Assembly (NCBI GenBank): GCA_944358275.1 | Contig: CALVQZ010000029.1 | Coordinates: 1-5,566, forward strand | Source: an uncultured Bacilli bacterium | GTDB taxonomy: Bacteria > Bacillota_I > Bacilli_A > RF39 > UBA660 | Length of the DNA stretch: 5,566 nucleotides | Reading direction: 5' to 3' | In this document: positions 5,471 through 5,566 of the stretch, one piece after another | Numbering within the stretch: position 1 is the first letter of the stretch | How the letters are laid out: each line of letters starts with the position of its first letter | Program-made: the position numbers and the translations under genes | The notes under the pieces: model-generated | What the model saw: the letters and a program-made list of their open reading frames with translations, nothing else | The model's database searches: none | What the model was told of the DNA's origin: nothing

Positions 5471-5566
5471 GTCTAAAATTTTATCACAAATTATTAAATT
5501 TTTAAATGGAATTAATAAATTTATTTGGAAAATTATCATTTTTCTTTCTAAATTCATTAAGATTGA
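5469..5566 (+). CDS. N-terminus of an unidentified ORF, possibly a transposase (3' partial)
   Basis: The frame starts at an ATG with GAGG 8 bases upstream and stays open for 32 codons to the window edge. The visible residues (MSKILSQIIKFLNGINKFIW, then KIIIFLSKFIKI) are Ile, Phe, Leu and Lys in an amphipathic pattern with no acidic residue. I have a tentative impression that some Firmicute DDE transposases begin with a similar hydrophobic lead segment, but this is not a firm match and no catalytic residue is in view. Alternatives are a small membrane-active peptide (type I toxin-like or bacteriocin-like, if it stops soon after the edge) or the N-terminal anchor of an unrelated membrane protein. 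Control by the overlapping inverted repeat is the main functional clue. Confidence 0.5.
   Translation, partial: MSKILSQIIKFLNGINKFIWKIIIFLSKFIKI

Larger units (their letters stand above)
5277..5566 (+). mobile_element. possible left end of an insertion sequence (incomplete, boundary uncertain)
   Basis: A block of inverted repeats leads into an ORF whose start is guarded by a read-through-blocking hairpin, an arrangement best known from transposase genes. It abuts the 5' side of a glycosyltransferase operon, a common place for insertion sequences. No transposase catalytic motif is in the window. The terminal inverted repeat and target duplication cannot be identified without the other end. 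The left limit given is the first hairpin, not a proven boundary. Confidence 0.3.

Noticed and set aside
5383..5543. 14-bp direct repeat AAATTATCATTTTT (5383-5396 and 5530-5543) as a target-site duplication.
   Set aside because: The second copy lies inside the coding frame of the 5469 ORF, so the two cannot flank an inserted element. The sequence is also nearly all A/T and may recur by chance.
1..5566. CRISPR array, tRNA or rRNA genes.
   Set aside because: No regularly spaced direct repeats, no tRNA-like cloverleaf with a GTTCRANNC arm, and no rRNA core sequences were seen on either strand.

Overview
The window is very AT-rich (roughly 25-30% G+C by eye). It encodes two secreted D-alanyl-D-alanine carboxypeptidases and a small block of surface-polysaccharide genes. 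Ribosome binding sites are of the GGAGG type, Trp is encoded by TGG and no gene contains an in-frame TGA. This fits a low-GC Firmicute (Clostridia or a Bacilli/Erysipelotrichia-like gut lineage) using the ordinary code. The peptidoglycan enzymes argue against a wall-less Mycoplasma. The species cannot be named from this sequence.

Layout: (1) positions 2-187 (+) hold the 3' end of an unrecognised hydrophilic protein. Its stop codon overlaps that of the next gene on a shared TTAA. (2) A VanY-type zinc D,D-carboxypeptidase (184-1005, -) and a serine PBP5-type D,D-carboxypeptidase (1108-2253, +) are transcribed divergently from a roughly 100-bp spacer. Both classes trim the terminal D-Ala of peptidoglycan stem peptides, by unrelated chemistries. 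(3) A hairpin with U-runs in both directions (2253-2282) separates the second of these from the polysaccharide block. (4) On the minus strand, in transcription order, come an AmsE-like GT2 glycosyltransferase (5254-4436), a GT4 glycosyltransferase (4443-3341) and a Wzy-like polysaccharide polymerase (3344-2289). They overlap by 8 and 4 bp and clearly form one operon tail. The two transferases would build a lipid-linked repeat unit on the cytoplasmic face, and the polymerase would join exported units outside.

The GT4 gene is broken by a frameshift caused by an exact 8-bp tandem duplication (3612-3627), just before the EX7E donor-binding motif. Removing one copy restores a 364-residue protein with the classic PSFFEGLP motif. 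It may be a decayed gene, a reversible off-state or a sequencing error.

The right end (5277-5566) is a run of inverted repeats leading into the start of an incomplete ORF (5469 onward, +). A perfect TATAAT lies in the loop of a long inverted repeat whose right arm covers the ribosome binding site and start codon of that ORF. This would let the ORF be translated from its own promoter but silence it on read-through transcripts, as known for IS10 and IS50. The end is therefore best read as the probable left end of an insertion sequence next to the polysaccharide operon. The ORF is cut by the window, so this identity is tentative.
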